Source of the DNA: SKLM01 sp964514285
Lineage (GTDB): Bacteria > Chloroflexota > Anaerolineae > B4-G1
Direction of reading: 5' to 3'
Length of the DNA stretch: 64,000 nucleotides
Assembly: GCA_964514285.1 (NCBI GenBank)
Contig: CAZEQC010000004.1
Span: forward strand, 1-64,000
A program made the translations under genes and the position numbers. Positions 49,808-58,375 of this stretch are shown one piece after another. The notes under the pieces are model-generated. The model saw only the letters and a list, made by a program, of their open reading frames with translations. It searched no databases and was not told the DNA's origin. Position 1 is the stretch's first letter. The number at the start of each line of letters is the position of its first letter.

Positions 49808-52381
49808 CTACAACGGCGCCAGGATCACGGCCACCGTCTGCTTGAACTCCGGGCTTTGGAAGTAGCCCCAGACCTCTGGGAACGTGTCCAACAAACGTTG
49901 AAGCTCGGCTTGCTTATCCGCCATGTAGACGGCAACGCCGGGTGCGACAATGGGCTCCTTGGGTGCCTTCGCTTTCTTGCTCTTGGCGTGCCCCCACGTG
50001 CCCCAGGTCAGGAAATCGCGCAGCAACTCGCTTGCCACCACCGCGTCTTGTAGATCTCCCAGATGATCCTGCAGTCTCTTCATCTGCCGAATCAGATCAG
50101 CGGTCTGGGGTGCCAGCACCTCCTCGAAAAACTCCAGCGTATAGCGCAGACGCTTACCAGCGATGCGCAGTCGGTGCAGGCGCTTCAATGAAACGTCGGG
50201 TTGGGTCACCCACTCATCGTAGGCCAGCACCGCCGCCATGCGCTCATACACCTCCATCGGTACCACGTGGCGCACCCGCTGGGGCACCGCCTCCCCTTTC
50301 TTCGTCAGCGCGGGGAGCCCCCAGGCATCCACTGTCTGCATAAGCTCGGTAGAGCGTTCCTTGAATGTAGTGTAGCGATCACCGTCCAGGTAGGCCAGCA
50401 TCTCCTCCCGAGCCCCCTCCCGCTCCGCTTCCCAAGCCTCGCGGAGCGGCATCAGCTCACCCTGTCTCTCCGGGGGCAATGCATCGAGGTAACGCTGCGT
50501 CTTGTCCCAGAAGACGTCGAGATCCCGAACGTTACCAAGCTTGCTGCAGGTGCGTTTGGCGCCCTTGCGGATAGGCTTCAAACGCTTCAGATTCAGATAA
50601 TCACCAAACACCCGGAAGGCAGCCCGCATCCGGCGAGTGGCAACCCGCATATCGTGTAGCTCCTCGATGTCATCGCCCGCGCGGGTGCCCGGCTCGTGGT
50701 AGAGCATATGCTGAAAATGGAAGGTGAGGATCTTGCGCGCTGCCTGATCCATCGTGTCATCCGCGGAAAGATCTGGATGTTCGGGCAACTCCTCGGGCAT
50801 CAGATCGACAGCCGCTTCCCCCTCGGTGGGTTGACCGTTGTAGGGCATCAGATCAGGCCCCACGTGCGCCGCTCGGAATCGCAGCTCCACGCCGAAAAGA
50901 AGCTGCCATAGGTCGCTCTTATCCTGGGCCCGACCGGCGTCTATGGCGGCGTAGGGGCCGGTCACCTCGATGTCGATATGTCCATCGCTTTGTTCCACCC
51001 GGCCTAACTCACTGCTTTGGGTCTGGGAGTAGTCCAAGCCATCCGCGATTCGAACTAGGGCGGACAGTCCCAATGCCTCATCGCGGGCCCGCTTCGGTAG
51101 ACGGGCGAAGGCATCTTTGGACACCTTCTTGTCCAGCTTCTTGGATGTGATGCGCCTGCGGTGTAGGTAGGTCGTCAGCGCCACCATCAGTCGCTCATCC
51201 TCATCGAGCTCCTGCGGCGGGTACGTGAGAAGGATGTCGCGACCTACCGTATGATGGCTGTCCGGATTGGACGCCAGGCCGATGTTGTGCACCATAGCCG
51301 CCGTCTCCAGGAGGGAACGGCGCTCCGACGGCAAGTGGTGAAAGGGACCGAGCTGATCGAACAGCGCCAGCGCGTGGTCAGCCACTCGGCGTGCGTGATC
51401 TCGATCCACAAGGTAGCGCTTGAACAAGGCCTTAATGGGTTGAGGCTCAGGATGTGGTGAAGCGAGCTTCTCCTGCTCAGGTTCGTCGAGCTGTTGGATC
51501 GGCACCTGGGGCAGAACCGCTGCCGGTGTCGACTGGGCCTCCCATAGAACGCGATCGGGAAAGCTCGCCAACCGCTTCTGCTCGAAGGCCCTGAGCCACC
51601 GCCTTATGGTCCGCGGGGTCCTGTCAGACCGCTGGGCAGCCGTGTCCCGCGGCACGCCCTCGTCGATCAGCAGGAGACCTCGGGCCCTCCGGCCGTAGAG
51701 ATCGTTGCGCTTTGAAAGCTGGTGGCAAATCGCTCGCTCCTGTGCCGTCAACAGATTACCTCCCGGCTCCCCCTCGTCCAGGAAAGCCAGGGCCCGCTCG
51801 AACTTGGAGTGCGGCTCCGGCGCCAAGCCCCACTCATCCTGCAGGTAGGCCACGATCTCCCCTATGTCGCTCCCTGTTCCCTGCGGCGCCAGCTCGACCT
51901 CCAACTCGAAGTGACTCTTCCTCCTATTGTTGGCGACAACGCGCACATTGTCCAGGCTGAGCTGGGCCACCAGCAGCTCACCGTGACGCATGCGCCGGAA
52001 AACTCTCGTTTGTCGCAGATCAAAGAGGGGGATCAACGAGGCACCATTCGTCACCAGCAGCACGAAATCCCGCACAGGACTCTCGGGCCAATCCTGCGGA
52101 GGCTCGTAAGCAGAAAGGGAGATTTCCAGTTCCTTCCGGCGGTGGATGGCACCCTCCGCTCTCCCCAATCCCTTGAGGGTAACCAGCGTCTCCAATTCCG
52201 TCTCTCGACAGCGGCAAGCGTAGCCGCTAGCCAGGATCAGGCGTTCTTCGGTGTCTAAGTAGACGTCGTGAACCTGCTGAACCTGGTGCGCGGAGAGAGA
52301 GAAGCCGGCAATGTGTTTGATCGCCTGCAGCTGTTGGAAGGTCGCGACATCCGGCACCGCGAACTTCGCCTCAATCTCCAT
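49808..52381 (-). CDS. CYTH-HTH-HD-CHAD multidomain polyphosphate protein
   Basis: This 857-residue protein joins four domains. Residues 1-200 are a CYTH/triphosphate tunnel domain (MEIEAKF start with ExExK, YLDTEERLILASGYACRCRE, ELEVEL). Residues about 210-275 form a helix-turn-helix of the IS630-like winged type (GLLLIDEGVPRDTAAQ, RTPRTIRRWLRAF). Residues about 315-505 are a Ppx/GppA-like HD domain in which the HD pair reads HN (AAMVHNIGLA, His 364, Asn 365) and LVRIADGLDYSQ follows. Residues about 535-857 are a CHAD domain (IEELHDMRVATRRMRAAFR, LGNVRDLDVFW, LHRLRIAGKRLRYTLEFF, LQDHLGDLQDAVV) rich in His/Arg that binds polyphosphate. It heads the polyphosphate gene set. GAGGAGGGG supports the ATG. 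Likely a polyphosphate-sensing or -processing scaffold. Confidence 0.9.
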   Translation of the reverse strand: MEIEAKFAVPDVATFQQLQAIKHIAGFSLSAHQVQQVHDVYLDTEERLILASGYACRCRETELETLVTLKGLGRAEGAIHRRKELEISLSAYEPPQDWPESPVRDFVLLVTNGASLIPLFDLRQTRVFRRMRHGELLVAQLSLDNVRVVANNRRKSHFELEVELAPQGTGSDIGEIVAYLQDEWGLAPEPHSKFERALAFLDEGEPGGNLLTAQERAICHQLSKRNDLYGRRARGLLLIDEGVPRDTAAQRSDRTPRTIRRWLRAFEQKRLASFPDRVLWEAQSTPAAVLPQVPIQQLDEPEQEKLASPHPEPQPIKALFKRYLVDRDHARRVADHALALFDQLGPFHHLPSERRSLLETAAMVHNIGLASNPDSHHTVGRDILLTYPPQELDEDERLMVALTTYLHRRRITSKKLDKKVSKDAFARLPKRARDEALGLSALVRIADGLDYSQTQSSELGRVEQSDGHIDIEVTGPYAAIDAGRAQDKSDLWQLLFGVELRFRAAHVGPDLMPYNGQPTEGEAAVDLMPEELPEHPDLSADDTMDQAARKILTFHFQHMLYHEPGTRAGDDIEELHDMRVATRRMRAAFRVFGDYLNLKRLKPIRKGAKRTCSKLGNVRDLDVFWDKTQRYLDALPPERQGELMPLREAWEAEREGAREEMLAYLDGDRYTTFKERSTELMQTVDAWGLPALTKKGEAVPQRVRHVVPMEVYERMAAVLAYDEWVTQPDVSLKRLHRLRIAGKRLRYTLEFFEEVLAPQTADLIRQMKRLQDHLGDLQDAVVASELLRDFLTWGTWGHAKSKKAKAPKEPIVAPGVAVYMADKQAELQRLLDTFPEVWGYFQSPEFKQTVAVILAPL

Positions 52382-52479
52382 ATCCCCTCCTCGCGAGCTG
52401 GCTTTCGGTGGAGAGCGGCGCCTGCCAGCTCTCTCTTAACACATTGTTTACACGGCCTTAAAAGATCATTAAACTTTCG

Positions 52480-52508
52480 ATCATACCAAGCAACAGCCGT
52501 TTCGGCAA
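52480..52508 (-). promoter_or_regulatory. Promoter proximal to the CYTH-HTH-HD-CHAD gene
   Basis: On the minus strand TTGCCG (52508-52503), a 17-base spacer and TATGAT (52485-52480) with TGG before it (extended -10). The predicted leader is about 90 bases. Confidence 0.65.
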
Positions 52509-52832
52509 ATTGGCCTGGAACCCACCCGATCCATTGTGTGGTGACATTAGAAGCCGGCCTCTGTACATCTCCAAGCGCTGTCGGCCCAAACTGGTACTGT
52601 TGCCAGAACCTCACCAGATGTCATATGGCTGGAAAGGCGGATCGAATAAAGGTCACAGGATTGAGTTAGCCCCAGGGTCATCCAGACCAGGAGCACAAGC
52701 GGATTGCAGGACTATGGAGTTGATAAGTAGGCTAGCCCCAGAAAAGCTGGCTAGTTTTGCTTTCGTGCAGAACAGCTAGGCTCAGCTGACCATCGGCATG
52801 TGAAGAACATCCTATCCAGGTTGATCAATCCC

Positions 52833-52860
52833 ATTATACTAGAAACCCCAGAGGCCGCAA
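52833..52860 (-). promoter_or_regulatory. Distal minus-strand promoter
   Basis: On the minus strand TTGCGG (52860-52855), a 16-base spacer and TATAAT (52838-52833). It lies just after the PfkB stop and points into the 512-base gap. Confidence 0.6.
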
Positions 52861-52893
52861 ATTCTTTCCACCAACGCTGTGATCCTGAATAGA

Positions 52894-53859
52894 TCAACCA
52901 GCCTCCTCCTCAGACATCGCGTCGATCTTGGCATAGACATCCTCGCGACCCATCGTGTCTGGCAGCGGTCCGACGGTGGTAAGCTTCCGTTCGACGATCT
53001 CGCGCGCGAAGAGCACGCACCGCGTCAGCGGATTCCCGTCCAGTAGCGCCGTCAGGAAGCCAGCCCAAAAGGAGTCGCCGGCACCAGTGGCGTCAACGAC
53101 CTCGACTTCGTGGGCCGGGATGTACGTCTTCTCGCCCTCCTCGGAGAGCAGGACGCCGTCAGGCCCCATCGTCAGCACCACGATCGGGGGACCCATCTCG
53201 TGAAACCACGTAACGTAGGTCTCCGGTTCCCTGTTAGGGCCAAAGATCCGGCTCGCATCATCGAGTGAGGGTTTGGTGATCGTGGCGTAGCCCAGCATCC
53301 TCTCCAGAACCCCTTTGGCCTCTCGATAGTTCGGCCACAGCTGCCGGCTATAGTTAGGATCGAGGGAGATGATCTTGTCATACGCCTCGGCCAACTGGAA
53401 GGCCTTCTCCACCGCCGTGCGACAGGGCTCACGGGAGAGAGCGAAGGTCGACGAGTGAATCACCTTGGCCCGCTGGACAGCTTCATCGCTCACTTCTGCG
53501 GGCTCCAGCTTGTAGTCACCGGCCCGGAAGGCCTCAAAGTCTGGTGTCCCCTCGGTGCGGGAGATGAAGATCACAGTCGTGTGGACGAGATGATCCATCA
53601 CCATGTAGTCCGTGATCACGCCCGCACGCTGCAACTCCGCCTTGAGGAACTGGCCGAAGTTCCCAATGCCCGTCTTGGAGATGACGGCGGACCTGCCGCC
53701 CAGCTTGGCGACGTTGACAGCGATGTTGGCCGGCGAGCCCCCCTGGTACTTCCGAAACGTGTAAGCCTCGCGCAGCGACTCCGCTTCCTCCTCGGAGATC
53801 AGATCGACCAAGGTCTCACCAACAGCAAGGAGATCCAGATCGCCTTCCGGAATATTCAT
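52894..53859 (-). CDS. PfkB-family carbohydrate kinase
   Basis: Read from ATG 53859 (AGGAGGG 6 bases upstream) the product has 321 residues. It has the two ribokinase-family signatures: GGSPANIAVNVAKLGG (about 41-56) and DATGAGDSFWAGFLTALL (about 255-272) with the catalytic Asp. LLAVGETLVDLI near the start and a FRAGDYKL segment resemble fructokinase and IolC-type enzymes. The substrate cannot be read from sequence. It is the last of three minus-strand genes with a sucrose-phosphate-synthase-like transferase and a GalT-like protein, so a fructose or related sugar kinase role is likely. Confidence 0.9.
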   Translation of the reverse strand: MNIPEGDLDLLAVGETLVDLISEEEAESLREAYTFRKYQGGSPANIAVNVAKLGGRSAVISKTGIGNFGQFLKAELQRAGVITDYMVMDHLVHTTVIFISRTEGTPDFEAFRAGDYKLEPAEVSDEAVQRAKVIHSSTFALSREPCRTAVEKAFQLAEAYDKIISLDPNYSRQLWPNYREAKGVLERMLGYATITKPSLDDASRIFGPNREPETYVTWFHEMGPPIVVLTMGPDGVLLSEEGEKTYIPAHEVEVVDATGAGDSFWAGFLTALLDGNPLTRCVLFAREIVERKLTTVGPLPDTMGREDVYAKIDAMSEEEAG

Positions 53860-53970
53860 CAGCATCCCTCCTTGTCCACTACCCCCGCCTTCGATGCGCA
53901 CCTTACTCTTGGGCATCATCCGGACTCTCGGGCATCATCCGGCTCTAGCTACCCTACGACCACCGCTCTT

Positions 53971-55473
53971 CTATTCAGATGGGAAGTAGAGCTCGCGCAG
54001 CTCATCCAGCGTGACGTCGTTGGCTGCCTTCGGATCGCGGAAGTACGGGTGAACAGGCAGAAGCCTGTCCGGTCGGCGCGCTTCAGGTGCAGCCACGATC
54101 TCCTCGATCAGGTTGAGGTAGTTCTGGGCCGTTCGTTCCCAGGTGTAGCGATCAAGCACGCGCTGCCGACCGCGCTGGGCGAACGTCTCCCACGCTTCTT
54201 CGTCGACCAGGACACGTTCCAGGCCGCGGGCGATATCCTCAGGATCGGCTGGATCGACCAGCACGCCGTACTCGGTATCCCCTTGGCGGAGACTCTCACT
54301 GGGGCCTCCGTTCTCGGTCACGACCACCGGCAGGCCCGCCGCAGCTGCCTCCAAGGGAGCAAGGCCGAAAGGCTCATAATGAGCTGTCAGCGCGAAAAGC
54401 GAGCGTCGTTCAGCAAAGAAACGGTAGCATGCCGCCAGAGCCGGCTGCCCCTGCAACCCGAACGCGCTGATCTTGCCCCAGAGATCGTTCTCATCCACGG
54501 CTTGTCGTATCTCTGCCAACACCTCCCGCTCACCTGGGCCGGCCTCACTGTCATCACGCAGAGGGTCGTCCAGTGCACCGGTGATGAAGACCAGGTTGGT
54601 CTGTTCCTGAAGGATTGTGCTTCGAGCGAAAGCCCGAACGAGGCCCACGTGGTTTTTCTTATGATCGAGTCTGCTGGAGGCTACGACAGCCGGCAACTGT
54701 CGTCGTCCCTCATCAATATCCCGCCTCAGGCGGTCCTGAACCCGTTCCCGGGTAGCTCGCTCGTTCTCGGACCGTGCATCAGCCCCGAAAATGGCGAGGT
54801 CAACGCCAGGGGAAATGATCTCGAAGCGCCGGTCGTCCTGGACATCAACGGCACCACGGTAGGCGTGATGGCTATACTGCTCGAAGCGCTCCTGCTCCGT
54901 GCTGGTGATGTTGACGGCCGACCGATTCATACTCAATCGCTCGGCCACAATCCGACGCGCGAAGTGGAAATGATCGTCCATCTCCTCCAGACTCTCCGGG
55001 GTGACATCCAGCTTATCCATTTTCTGAGCGCCTAGGGAGTGCCCCGTGAACGTGAAGGGGGCGTCCACCTCGTCCTCGATCAGAACGCCGCAGAGCCCGC
55101 CGTCTCCGTAGTGTGTGGTGAAGGCCTCGGGAAGGTCTTCGTCATCATCGTAGAAATCGAGAATCCCTGGCACCCAGTCGCGCACTAGATGGGGCCAGAG
55201 CAGCTCCTTTCGGAGGAACGTGTCGGGGCCAGCGGGCAGGCGCACGATACGCACGTTGGGCGCGCCGGGATAGGCGTTAAAGGTCTTGGAGAACTCAGGC
55301 CAATCGGGGTCGACGATTTGACGCGTGAGGATATCGACCTGATGTCCCATATCGCCCATGGCCAGTGCCACAGACTTGACGTAAACTAACTGTCCTCCGA
55401 AGTCAGGATGCTCGGTCCAATAGCTATCGTTGGGATCGAAGTTCCCCTGTGGATTCAGAAATCCGATGTGCAT
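53971..55473 (-). CDS. GT4 glycosyltransferase, sucrose-phosphate synthase / mannosylfructose-phosphate synthase-like
   Basis: From ATG 55473 (GAGGAGGGAG upstream) the product has 500 residues with the two-Rossmann GT-B layout. The N-half has GGQLVYVKSVALAMGDMGHQVD (about 26-47, in part), an elongated acidic loop with FTTHYGDGGLCGVL, and FTFTGHSLGAQK. The C-half has ISPGVDLAIF, ASSRLDHKKNHVGLVRAF (about 222-239) and the sugar-nucleotide site HYEPFGLAPLEAAAAGLPVVVTENGGP in two blocks (about 373-400, E..7 aa..E pattern). These are the features of sucrose-phosphate synthase and relatives that add glucose or mannose to fructose 6-phosphate. The PfkB kinase and GalT-like genes beside it would supply substrates. 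Confidence 0.85.
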   Translation of the reverse strand: MHIGFLNPQGNFDPNDSYWTEHPDFGGQLVYVKSVALAMGDMGHQVDILTRQIVDPDWPEFSKTFNAYPGAPNVRIVRLPAGPDTFLRKELLWPHLVRDWVPGILDFYDDDEDLPEAFTTHYGDGGLCGVLIEDEVDAPFTFTGHSLGAQKMDKLDVTPESLEEMDDHFHFARRIVAERLSMNRSAVNITSTEQERFEQYSHHAYRGAVDVQDDRRFEIISPGVDLAIFGADARSENERATRERVQDRLRRDIDEGRRQLPAVVASSRLDHKKNHVGLVRAFARSTILQEQTNLVFITGALDDPLRDDSEAGPGEREVLAEIRQAVDENDLWGKISAFGLQGQPALAACYRFFAERRSLFALTAHYEPFGLAPLEAAAAGLPVVVTENGGPSESLRQGDTEYGVLVDPADPEDIARGLERVLVDEEAWETFAQRGRQRVLDRYTWERTAQNYLNLIEEIVAAPEARRPDRLLPVHPYFRDPKAANDVTLDELRELYFPSE

Positions 55474-55483
55474 ATCTCCCTCC

Positions 55484-56602
55484 TCAAAGAATGACGTCCC
55501 GCAGGCGCGCAGCCGCCCGCTCCGGAAGCTCTTGACAGACAAACAGACCCAGGTGCTCCACACCTCCTATCTCCTGGGTGTAGGGCAGGAACTCGACGTA
55601 AAGCCCGGCGCCCGGGCCGTTGTTAGTAATCACGTTGTAGGCAATCTCCCGGCCTATCCTAGGCATCATCTCGCGAATAGCTCGGATGCCGTCATGCCAA
55701 CCCTCAGCGACGGCCTCCAACTCTGGATCGCTCAACTGATGCAGGTACGCTTTGCTCACATCCTTCAGAAGCAGCATCATATCATACGGGCGCCGCATGA
55801 AGCTTGGAACGATCAAGACAGCTGGCCCATAGTCTTTGATCATCAACTCGGCCGGTGTCTCGCGCAGCATAGCACTGGAGAACGTCTCCCCATGGTCTCG
55901 CTCAAAGCGGACGTTGTCGCGGAAATGACGGGGCATCAAGGCTGGCGCTTGGCTGAACGCGATCTGCTGGTGTCCATGAATCAACGATCCCCCCACCAAA
56001 TGACCATAGTTCTTGATGATCACCACAAAGGCCTCTTCCTTCAGGCTCACCTCAGTGCCGGTGACGGCTGGCAGCTGATCGGCCTCCATCAAGAGGGCCT
56101 CCTCCAGCGCTGCCAGTCGCTCCATGACGACAACGCAGTCTTGCAGCGGCATATTGTGCCAGTCCCGGTCGTGGTACGAGGAGGTCCACTGCAGGAAGTG
56201 AAGCCCGGAGACCAGCCCTCTCTCCTCGAAGGGATACAGGATGGGATAGAGATTCTTGTTGATGAACGTGAACCCCTGGCTGAGATCTGCCACGTCAATC
56301 ACGCCCGTTGTCTCCCCGCGACAGATGACGCATTCGCGCTCCGGTATCCCTGTCTCGGCTTCCGGAATGTTGTCGTGGGGACGAGTGCCGCGCGAGGCGT
56401 GATAGAGGATACGATCCCCGTTCCGCGGATCGATGCGGTAGATCCCATCGGGAAGATAACCATCAATCTCTTCTCGGGTCAGCGTCATAAGATCGTCAAC
56501 CGAGAAATCTTCCACATCCCTAGCTTGCAGAATCTCACCAAGCGCTTCGCGCTCAAGATGCTGAGTCAACGTATCCCTCGCCGCTCCTTCTGCCACTTCC
56601 AA
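55484..56602 (-). CDS. GalT/HIT-superfamily nucleotidyltransferase (hexose-1-phosphate uridylyltransferase-like)
   Basis: The frame gives up to 372 residues from TTG 56602; TTG 56569 is an alternative and the start is uncertain. A zinc-type pair ECVICRGE lies at about 94-101, FTFINKNLYPILYPF and VVIIKNYGHLVGGSLIHGHQQI (about 215-236) follow. SLIHGHQQI matches the His-X-His-X-Gln active site of GalT (usually HPHxQ). The C-terminal half repeats the HIT fold without the triad, as in GalT. It probably exchanges a nucleotide between a sugar-1-phosphate and UDP/ADP donor, in line with the following sugar transferase gene 10 bases away. ADP-glucose phosphorylase activity is also possible. Confidence 0.78.
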   Translation of the reverse strand: MEVAEGAARDTLTQHLEREALGEILQARDVEDFSVDDLMTLTREEIDGYLPDGIYRIDPRNGDRILYHASRGTRPHDNIPEAETGIPERECVICRGETTGVIDVADLSQGFTFINKNLYPILYPFEERGLVSGLHFLQWTSSYHDRDWHNMPLQDCVVVMERLAALEEALLMEADQLPAVTGTEVSLKEEAFVVIIKNYGHLVGGSLIHGHQQIAFSQAPALMPRHFRDNVRFERDHGETFSSAMLRETPAELMIKDYGPAVLIVPSFMRRPYDMMLLLKDVSKAYLHQLSDPELEAVAEGWHDGIRAIREMMPRIGREIAYNVITNNGPGAGLYVEFLPYTQEIGGVEHLGLFVCQELPERAAARLRDVIL

Positions 56603-56673
56603 GTCTCAGCAACGTCTCTCTGCAAACTCCTTTGCACTCCAGCATCGACGCTTCATCGCAAAACTCAGCCTGA

Positions 56674-58038
56674 TCAAGCGGGGTCTACCAGCGCACGTGA
56701 CATCTCATTGTGTCCTTCAATGACCGGACCCAGATCGATGCTCAGCAACTGCCCATCCTCCACGACGATCTCCCCATTGATGACTGAGAGGTCCACCCGC
56801 TGCGGATGGCAGAAGACCAGCGGGGCCAATGGATCGTGAAGCGCGCCGGCATAATCGAGCCGATCGAGGCGTAGGCCGATTACGTCCGCTGCCTTGCCGG
56901 GTGACAGCTGGCCAACGTCGTCGCGGCCCAGCACAGCTGCTCCAGCCCGCGTCGCCATCCAGAGCACTTGCTCAGCAGAGAGCGCCGTAGGAACCCCCTG
57001 CACACGCTGGAGCATCAACGCCATGCGCGCCTCGGCCAACAGATGCGATGAATCATTGCTTGCCGACCCGTCGACGCCCAATGCCACGTCGGCACCCGCG
57101 TCCAGGAGCGCCCGCACCGGTGCGATGCCGGACCCCAAGCGCATATTCGAGCTCGGGCAGTGGCAGACGCCCGTCCCCGTCTCGGCGAACAGCTCGATTT
57201 CCTCTTCGTTTAGATGGACGCAGTGAACGTGCCAAACGTCCTCCCCCATCCAGCCCAGATGGTTGGCGTACGCCACCGGTCGGCGGCCGAAGTGCTCCAG
57301 GCAGAACGCCTCCTCGTCCTTCGTTTCGGCCAGATGCGTGTGGAGCATCACGCCGTAGGAACGGGCCAGTTCCGCCGACTCTCGCATCAGCTCGGGCGTG
57401 ACGGAGAAGGGCGAGCACGGCGCCACCACGATGCGCACCATCGCGCCAGGCTCTGGATCGTGGTAGGTCTCGATAGCACGCCGTGTATCCTGAAGGATGA
57501 AAGCCTCATCCTCGACGACCTCGTCTGGAGGGAGCCCTCCCTCGCTTTCCCCCAGACTCATCGAGCCGCGACAGGGCTGGAAGCGGATGCCGATCTCCCG
57601 CGCAGCGCGTATCTCATCATCGATGCGGCAGTCCCCTGGGTAGATATAGAGATGGTCGGACGCAGTGGTGCAACCGGAGAGCATCAACTCCGCCAGCCCA
57701 ACCAACGCACTGGTGTGGATCGCTTCCGGCGTCATGCGCGCCCAGATGTTGTAGAGGATCTTGAGCCACTCGAAGAGCGGCGCGTCCTGCGCACCTGGCA
57801 CCGCCCGCGTCAGCGTCTGGTAGAGGTGATGATGAGTATTGATCAAACCCGGAAGGACGACCATGCCCCTGACATCAACGACCTGATCGGCGTTCTCGGG
57901 CAACGTCGACGTTGACCCGACCTGCTCGATGACGTTGTCGCGCACAAACAGCCCCCCATCGGGGATGCGCCGGTTGGCCTCTCCCAGGCCCTCCATCGTC
58001 ACCAGCAGGTCGGCGTTCTTAAGAAGCAATGTGGACAA
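56674..58038 (-). CDS. 8-oxoguanine deaminase (SsnA/chlorohydrolase-type amidohydrolase)
   Basis: The 454-residue protein starts at TTG 58038 with AGGAGG 7 bases upstream. Motifs are VLPGLINTHHHLYQTLTRAVP (in part, about 60-78), the metal ligands THHH, LHTHLAETKDEEAF (about 225-238), WHVHCVHLNEEE, and LGVDGSASNDSSHLL (about 306-320). The long stretch SGCTTASDHLYIYPGDCRIDDEI and RGSMSLGESEGGLPPDEV match proteins characterised as 8-oxoguanine deaminase, which give urate and ammonia. A guanine deaminase or SsnA-type role is the alternative. It extends the purine-catabolic theme, though 12.6 kb from the other base-degrading genes. Confidence 0.88.
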   Translation of the reverse strand: MSTLLLKNADLLVTMEGLGEANRRIPDGGLFVRDNVIEQVGSTSTLPENADQVVDVRGMVVLPGLINTHHHLYQTLTRAVPGAQDAPLFEWLKILYNIWARMTPEAIHTSALVGLAELMLSGCTTASDHLYIYPGDCRIDDEIRAAREIGIRFQPCRGSMSLGESEGGLPPDEVVEDEAFILQDTRRAIETYHDPEPGAMVRIVVAPCSPFSVTPELMRESAELARSYGVMLHTHLAETKDEEAFCLEHFGRRPVAYANHLGWMGEDVWHVHCVHLNEEEIELFAETGTGVCHCPSSNMRLGSGIAPVRALLDAGADVALGVDGSASNDSSHLLAEARMALMLQRVQGVPTALSAEQVLWMATRAGAAVLGRDDVGQLSPGKAADVIGLRLDRLDYAGALHDPLAPLVFCHPQRVDLSVINGEIVVEDGQLLSIDLGPVIEGHNEMSRALVDPA

Positions 58039-58177
58039 AGCGGGCCTCCTCGATCGAGTTCAACAACTGATGGATCAGCAGCTTATCCTAACTGATAGCG
58101 AAACCAGTGGTCGACAGTAGGCAGAGGCGCAGCCAGCTTGTCGCCCTATCCACAAGCTACTGCGCGCAGGTTTGAGC

Positions 58178-58206
58178 AGTTTAGCATAACTGAAGTGATT
58201 TGGCAA
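58178..58206 (-). promoter_or_regulatory. Promoter of the 8-oxoguanine deaminase gene
   Basis: On the minus strand TTGCCA (58206-58201), a 17-base spacer and TAAACT (58183-58178), giving a leader of about 130 bases. Confidence 0.6.
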
Positions 58207-58235
58207 AGCTATGCCACTGGAGGGGCCGTCGTGTC

Positions 58236-58264
58236 TTTCCAGGCCCAGCGATGTTGGGTATAAT
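58236..58264 (+). promoter_or_regulatory. Promoter of the MmgE/PrpD gene
   Basis: TTTCCA (58236-58241), a 17-base spacer and TATAAT (58259-58264), giving a leader of about 105 bases before GTG 58376. Confidence 0.6.
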
Positions 58265-58375
58265 CAGCTCAATTGAGCCTGTCAGCAGGCCCTCTGACCT
58301 CGGATCGAGGAGGCCTCCCAATCTGGAGAGCGGCAGGACGACCTCTTACCTGTACGAAACAACACGGAGGGAAAC

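Larger units (their letters stand above)
52382..52893. other. 512-base intergenic region upstream of the polyphosphate genes
   Basis: No convincing gene is present. Two minus-strand promoters are seen (52480-52508 and 52833-52860), about 350 bases apart. An imperfect hairpin CTAGCC...GGCTAG (52732-52752) is followed on the + strand by TTTTGCTTTC. GATCAT/ATGATC-type AT-rich sequence lies at 52463-52485. The outer promoter could make a long leader or a separate small RNA; short ORFs here look random. Confidence 0.5.
58039..58375. other. 337-base divergent intergenic region
   Basis: It carries one promoter for each neighbour (58178-58206 minus, 58236-58264 plus) with -35 boxes 29 bases apart. 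No gene or perfect palindrome was seen. The 58265-58375 leader of the MmgE/PrpD gene has short GAGG/CCTC pairings only. Confidence 0.6.

Noticed and set aside
51560..51740. IS630-type transposase remnant
   Set aside because: The IS630-like helix-turn-helix is in frame within the CYTH-HD-CHAD protein, with no transposase catalytic domain or terminal repeats.
53455..55035. 526-codon plus-strand ORF
   Set aside because: It is antisense to the PfkB and GT4 genes with full family motifs; no recognisable domain.
55430..56839. 469-codon plus-strand ORF
   Set aside because: It spans the antisense of three real genes and has no recognisable motif or ribosome binding site.
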